Shown: positions 6,663 through 8,413 of the stretch, piece by piece
Position numbering within the stretch: position 1 is the first letter of the stretch
Layout: the number at the start of each line of letters is the position of its first letter
DNA from: Chersky-265 sp035275285
GTDB lineage: Bacteria > Fibrobacterota > Fibrobacteria > UBA11236
Direction: 5' to 3'
NCBI GenBank assembly: GCA_035275285.1
Contig: DATENA010000294.1
Location: 1-8,413 of the forward strand
DNA: 8,413 bases
Position numbers and translations under genes: made by a program
The notes under the pieces: model-generated
Told to the model about the DNA's origin: nothing
Databases searched by the model: none
Seen by the model: the letters and a program-made list of their open reading frames with translations, nothing else

Positions 6663-6930
6663 GCGCGCGAAATGGCAAATAGTGTTGCTCTTTCCGCAAC
6701 GCGACCAACACCGTGCGCGGCCTCTGGATGGAATTGGCGCCGGGGCGCGGATGAAAAGTACCATAATTGATGTTCCTTTTGGAATCCGGGCGCTTCGTGG
6801 ACACGAAGCATCGCGGGAAGCAAATACCCATTCTCCTTCCGGTGGCGGCTGCGGGCCGGACGCGCCAACGCTTTCGTTTGTTTCAGAATATTGGAACCTG
6901 CCGGCCCTTATAAGATTGTCTCCCCCCTGA
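6663..6930. other. Non-coding upstream region of the heparinase-like gene
   Basis: Frames are open here on both strands because of base composition, but none gives a recognisable or biased protein. The promoter of the heparinase-like gene should lie in this stretch, on the minus strand. I cannot pick a convincing -35/-10 pair. It may also contain unrecognisable remains of the decayed gene that follows. Confidence 0.5.
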
Positions 6931-7629
6931 TTGATTTCCCGGCATTTCGGCCCAGCGGCAAATTGGCGGTGTGCGACTTTCCGCATCCGAGCACAGGCGG
7001 TTGTCAACGGCGTGAGCGCCTCCCCTCCGGCCGTCTGGATCCCCCATGGCACGTCGCGTCTTCCTCGAGAAGATCCAAGAGGGATACCAGGGCGCGCTGT
7101 TCCGGCTCTCATCATACCCGGAGACTTCAAGGTCCAGTCCTGGCACTATGAACCCACCAGTGCCTATGGCGGTCCGCAGAAGGATCAGAAGTCCTTGTCG
7201 GTTCTCTCCATCACCGCCTCGGCGGATAAGAAGAAAGTCTTTCTGAAAGTGGACAGCCTGAAAGCAGGCAAGGTCGTGCACGTGGAACTGGACTCGAACA
7301 AGGTGACCTCCGGCGACGGCAAGAGGCCGTGGACGACGGAGGCCTGGTACACCTTGAACCGTCTGAGCATCGAGTCGACAAGCGTCGCAATCCGCTCCAC
7401 CGCGCCGGCGGTTCCCGGATGGGTCCGCGCTTATGCCCAGCCCGCGGGCGCCATCGTCATCCGTTCGGAAACGGGCGGGAGCTACGCCATCCGGGATGGG
7501 CGCGGGGTCTTGCTCGAGGAAGGCCATGTGGAGGCGTATCAGGCGGCGACCAGCGTGCGCCGTTATAGGCCGGGCCTGTACGTCGTTTCGGTGAACGGGG
7601 TCTCCCGGACCCAAGTCATCCGTCTCTGA
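6931..7629 (+). pseudogene. Remnant of a large secreted sugar-dehydrogenase/cytochrome-type protein
   Basis: The frame is open for 232 codons, but only parts are family-like. PPAVWIPHG (residues 32-40, about 7024-7050) resembles the conserved PAVWFPYG segment of secreted PQQ/sorbosone-dehydrogenase-like proteins. The next family-like piece, RRVFLEKIQEGYQGALFRL (7052-7108), is one frame over and matches their RVFLEKVNGEYQGACF segment. From about 7111 the first frame resumes with PGDFKVQSWHYEPTSAYGGP, SITASADKKKVFLKVDSLKA and TEAWYTLNRLS, the usual C-terminal domain of that family. The roughly 100 residues that normally separate these pieces, and the whole N-terminus, are missing. A beta-rich sorting-like tail (170-232, RPGLYVVSVNG) remains. 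No start with a ribosome binding site or signal peptide is visible. The family assignment is from remembered motifs; the multi-deletion origin is inference. Confidence 0.6.
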
Positions 7630-7641
7630 ACGGAGCGGACC

Positions 7642-7655
7642 TCCCGATTCCGGGA
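7642..7655 (+). terminator. Small hairpin after the remnant gene
   Basis: TCCCG (7642-7646) pairs with CGGGA (7651-7655) over an ATTC loop, 13 nt after the stop codon. There is no U-tract, so its role in termination is uncertain. Confidence 0.25.
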
Positions 7656-7672
7656 CGCGGGCCTTAGGTCTA

Positions 7673-7686
7673 CTTGGCTCCGCCGG
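7673..7686 (+). repeat. Dispersed 14-bp repeat, copy 2
   Basis: CTTGGCTCCGCCGG is identical to 2881-2894 and lies 4 bp before the vapB palindrome. Confidence 0.5.
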
Positions 7687-7690
7687 AAAG

Positions 7691-7727
7691 GCCTCAAATA
7701 TACGATACCCTATCGTATATTTGAGGC
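7691..7727. promoter_or_regulatory. Near-perfect palindrome: vapB operator with embedded promoter
   Basis: A 17-bp arm starting GCCTCAAATATACGATA (7691-7707) pairs perfectly with 7711-7727 across CCC. TATATT (7716-7721) sits 6 nt before the ATG at 7728, giving a leaderless start point at or next to the A of ATG. The -35 region (CTCAAA, 17 nt upstream) is weak. VapB-type ribbon-helix-helix or AbrB antitoxins bind such palindromes to repress their own operons. The core AATATAC...GTATATT is the same as in the abiE palindrome. Confidence 0.7.
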
Positions 7728-7922
7728 ATGAAAGTAACAGCCCTAATCCCCGATCCCCTGGTTGCGGAAGTCGGAAGCCTGGCCCGGGGAAAGACCCTGA
7801 CGGATTCCCTCGTACCCGCGTTAAGGGAATGGACGGAAACCCGAAAGTCCCTGCTTATGGCGGATAAAGTCAAAGCAAAGCCCTTTTCGTTCCGGCCCGC
7901 ATGTTCCTGTTCGAACTGGTAA
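7728..7922 (+). CDS. VapB-like antitoxin, C-terminus probably truncated, no cognate toxin
   Basis: The 64-residue protein begins MKVTALIPDPLVAEVGSLAR and continues with GKTLTDSLVPALREW. This is the ribbon-helix-helix-like plan of small VapB-family antitoxins: a beta strand, then two helices around a G-K-T/N-x-T-x-S-L turn. Such proteins bind operator DNA with the N-terminus and neutralise a VapC PIN-domain RNase with the C-terminal tail. Up to KPFSFRP the sequence fits the family. The last residues, ACSCSNW, do not: they are encoded by bases that also begin the antiporter gene in another frame. A typical tail would add 10-15 residues. A VapC gene normally follows directly; here an antiporter does, so this is an orphan or broken module. 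The ATG directly follows the palindrome, implying a leaderless mRNA. Confidence 0.7.
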   Translation: MKVTALIPDPLVAEVGSLARGKTLTDSLVPALREWTETRKSLLMADKVKAKPFSFRPACSCSNW

Positions 7923-8413
7923 TCGGGTTGCTGTTGCTCGGGGCTTTCCTGGCCCTCTGGGCGGACCGGCTGGGCGTGCCCTATCCGGCGCTGCTCGCGC
8001 TGGTCGGGGCGCTGGTCGCGCTGGTGCCCGGGGCCCCGGGGGTCGCTCTCGATCCGGAGCTCGCCCTCGCGCTGTTCGTCGCGCCGACCTTGCTGGACGC
8101 GGCCTACGATGCGTCCCCGCGCGACCTGCGCGAGAATCTCTTTCCGGTGGCGGGCCTGGCGATCATCCTGGTCCTGCTCACCGTAGGGGCCGTGGCCTGG
8201 ATCGCCCGGCTGGCCGTGCCCGGCATGGGCTGGGCTTCGGCCATCGCGCTGGGGGCCATCGTCGCGCCGCCCGATGCCTCGGCCGCCACCGCCGTGCTGC
8301 GGAAGTTGCGGCCTCCGCACCGCCTGATGGTGATCCTCGAAGGCGAAAGCCTGTTCAACGACGCCGCGTCCCTGCTCATCTACCGGGTGGCGGTCGGCGC
8401 CGCCGTGACCGGC
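7901..8413 (+). CDS. CPA1-family Na+/H+ antiporter, N-terminal part (runs off window)
   Basis: The first 171 residues of an inner-membrane cation/proton antiporter are encoded, open to the window end. The N-terminus MFLFELVIGLLLLGAFLALW is a transmembrane helix, followed by RLGVPYPALLALVGALVALV and the CPA1 segment LDPELALALFVAPTLLDAAY. Further hydrophobic segments lead to GAIVAPPDASAATAVLRKLR and the signature LEGESLFNDAASLLIYR, whose Asp belongs to the ion-binding site in this family. The protein would exchange Na+ (or K+) for H+ to control pH and salt. The ATG at 7901 gives a family-like start but has no Shine-Dalgarno. It overlaps the end of the vapB-like frame by 22 bp. Base composition becomes visibly more GC-rich from about 7890, compared with the antitoxin gene. 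Either the antiporter is now expressed from the antitoxin promoter or the junction is recent. Confidence 0.9.
   Translation, partial: MFLFELVIGLLLLGAFLALWADRLGVPYPALLALVGALVALVPGAPGVALDPELALALFVAPTLLDAAYDASPRDLRENLFPVAGLAIILVLLTVGAVAWIARLAVPGMGWASAIALGAIVAPPDASAATAVLRKLRPPHRLMVILEGESLFNDAASLLIYRVAVGAAVTG

Noticed and set aside
6894..6915. TTGGAA...TATAAG as a promoter for the remnant gene
   Set aside because: The spacing is only about 12 nt, too short for a sigma-70 promoter, and the downstream gene is decayed.
6276..7614. Two long minus-strand frames (6276-7130 and 6883-7614) upstream of the lyase
   Set aside because: Both are rich in Arg, Pro and Gly, overlap real sequence on either strand and show no motif or signal peptide.
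7694..8320. 208-codon minus-strand frame opposite vapB and the antiporter
   Set aside because: It is antisense to the antiporter signature motifs and has a composition typical of the reverse of GC-rich membrane genes.
1..8413. CRISPR array, tRNA or rRNA genes
   Set aside because: I saw no regularly spaced repeats, no tRNA cloverleaf with a TTCGA arm and no rRNA-like sequence.

Overview
The window looks like a gene-poor, rearranged accessory stretch of a moderately GC-rich Gram-negative chromosome. Three neighbouring reading frames (the malectin protein, the heparinase-like protein and the remnant at 6931-7629) end in the same kind of C-terminal beta-rich domain with an L-x-PG-Y/LY-x-(L/V)-S/R pattern. 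Such type IX-like sorting domains are common in Bacteroidota and Fibrobacterota. With the malectin repeats and the codon bias, Fibrobacterota or a related FCB-group lineage is my best guess, but this is inference.

Layout, left to right. (1) 1-421, minus: a PEGA-like lipoprotein gene whose reading frame is broken by two compensating single-base shifts and which lacks a clear start. (2) 437-~1304, plus: an ISL3-family insertion sequence with a left end at an AT-rich TTTTAAAA target. Its transposase is cut off before the last third. (3) 1322-2757, minus: an intact-looking abiEi-abiEii type IV toxin-antitoxin operon with an ATGA start/stop overlap. A 38-bp perfect palindrome includes the first bases of the abiEi start codon. 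(4) 3054-4337, plus: a secreted protein with two malectin domains. (5) 4430-6610, minus and convergent: a secreted heparinase II/III-like polysaccharide lyase. (6) 6931-7629, plus: the decayed remains of a large secreted sugar-dehydrogenase/cytochrome-type protein, pieced from three segments in two frames. (7) 7728-7922, plus: a VapB-like antitoxin behind a second near-perfect palindrome, with no VapC toxin after it. (8) 7901 to the window end, plus: the N-terminal part of a CPA1 sodium/proton antiporter, overlapping the antitoxin tail.

The malectin protein and the lyase could act together on extracellular glycans: carbohydrate binding plus uronate-polysaccharide cleavage. Both have a similar U-rich tract joined directly to the ribosome binding site. 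The two toxin-antitoxin promoters share the half-site AATATAC/GTATATT, and each places a TATATT -10 box 6-7 nt before its ATG, implying leaderless mRNAs. The truncated IS, broken lipoprotein, remnant gene and toxin-less antitoxin show repeated insertion and deletion, so this reads as a turnover hotspot rather than one coherent operon. I do not see a clearly new multi-gene system. The strongest unusual signals are the paired leaderless TA operators and the antitoxin-antiporter junction.
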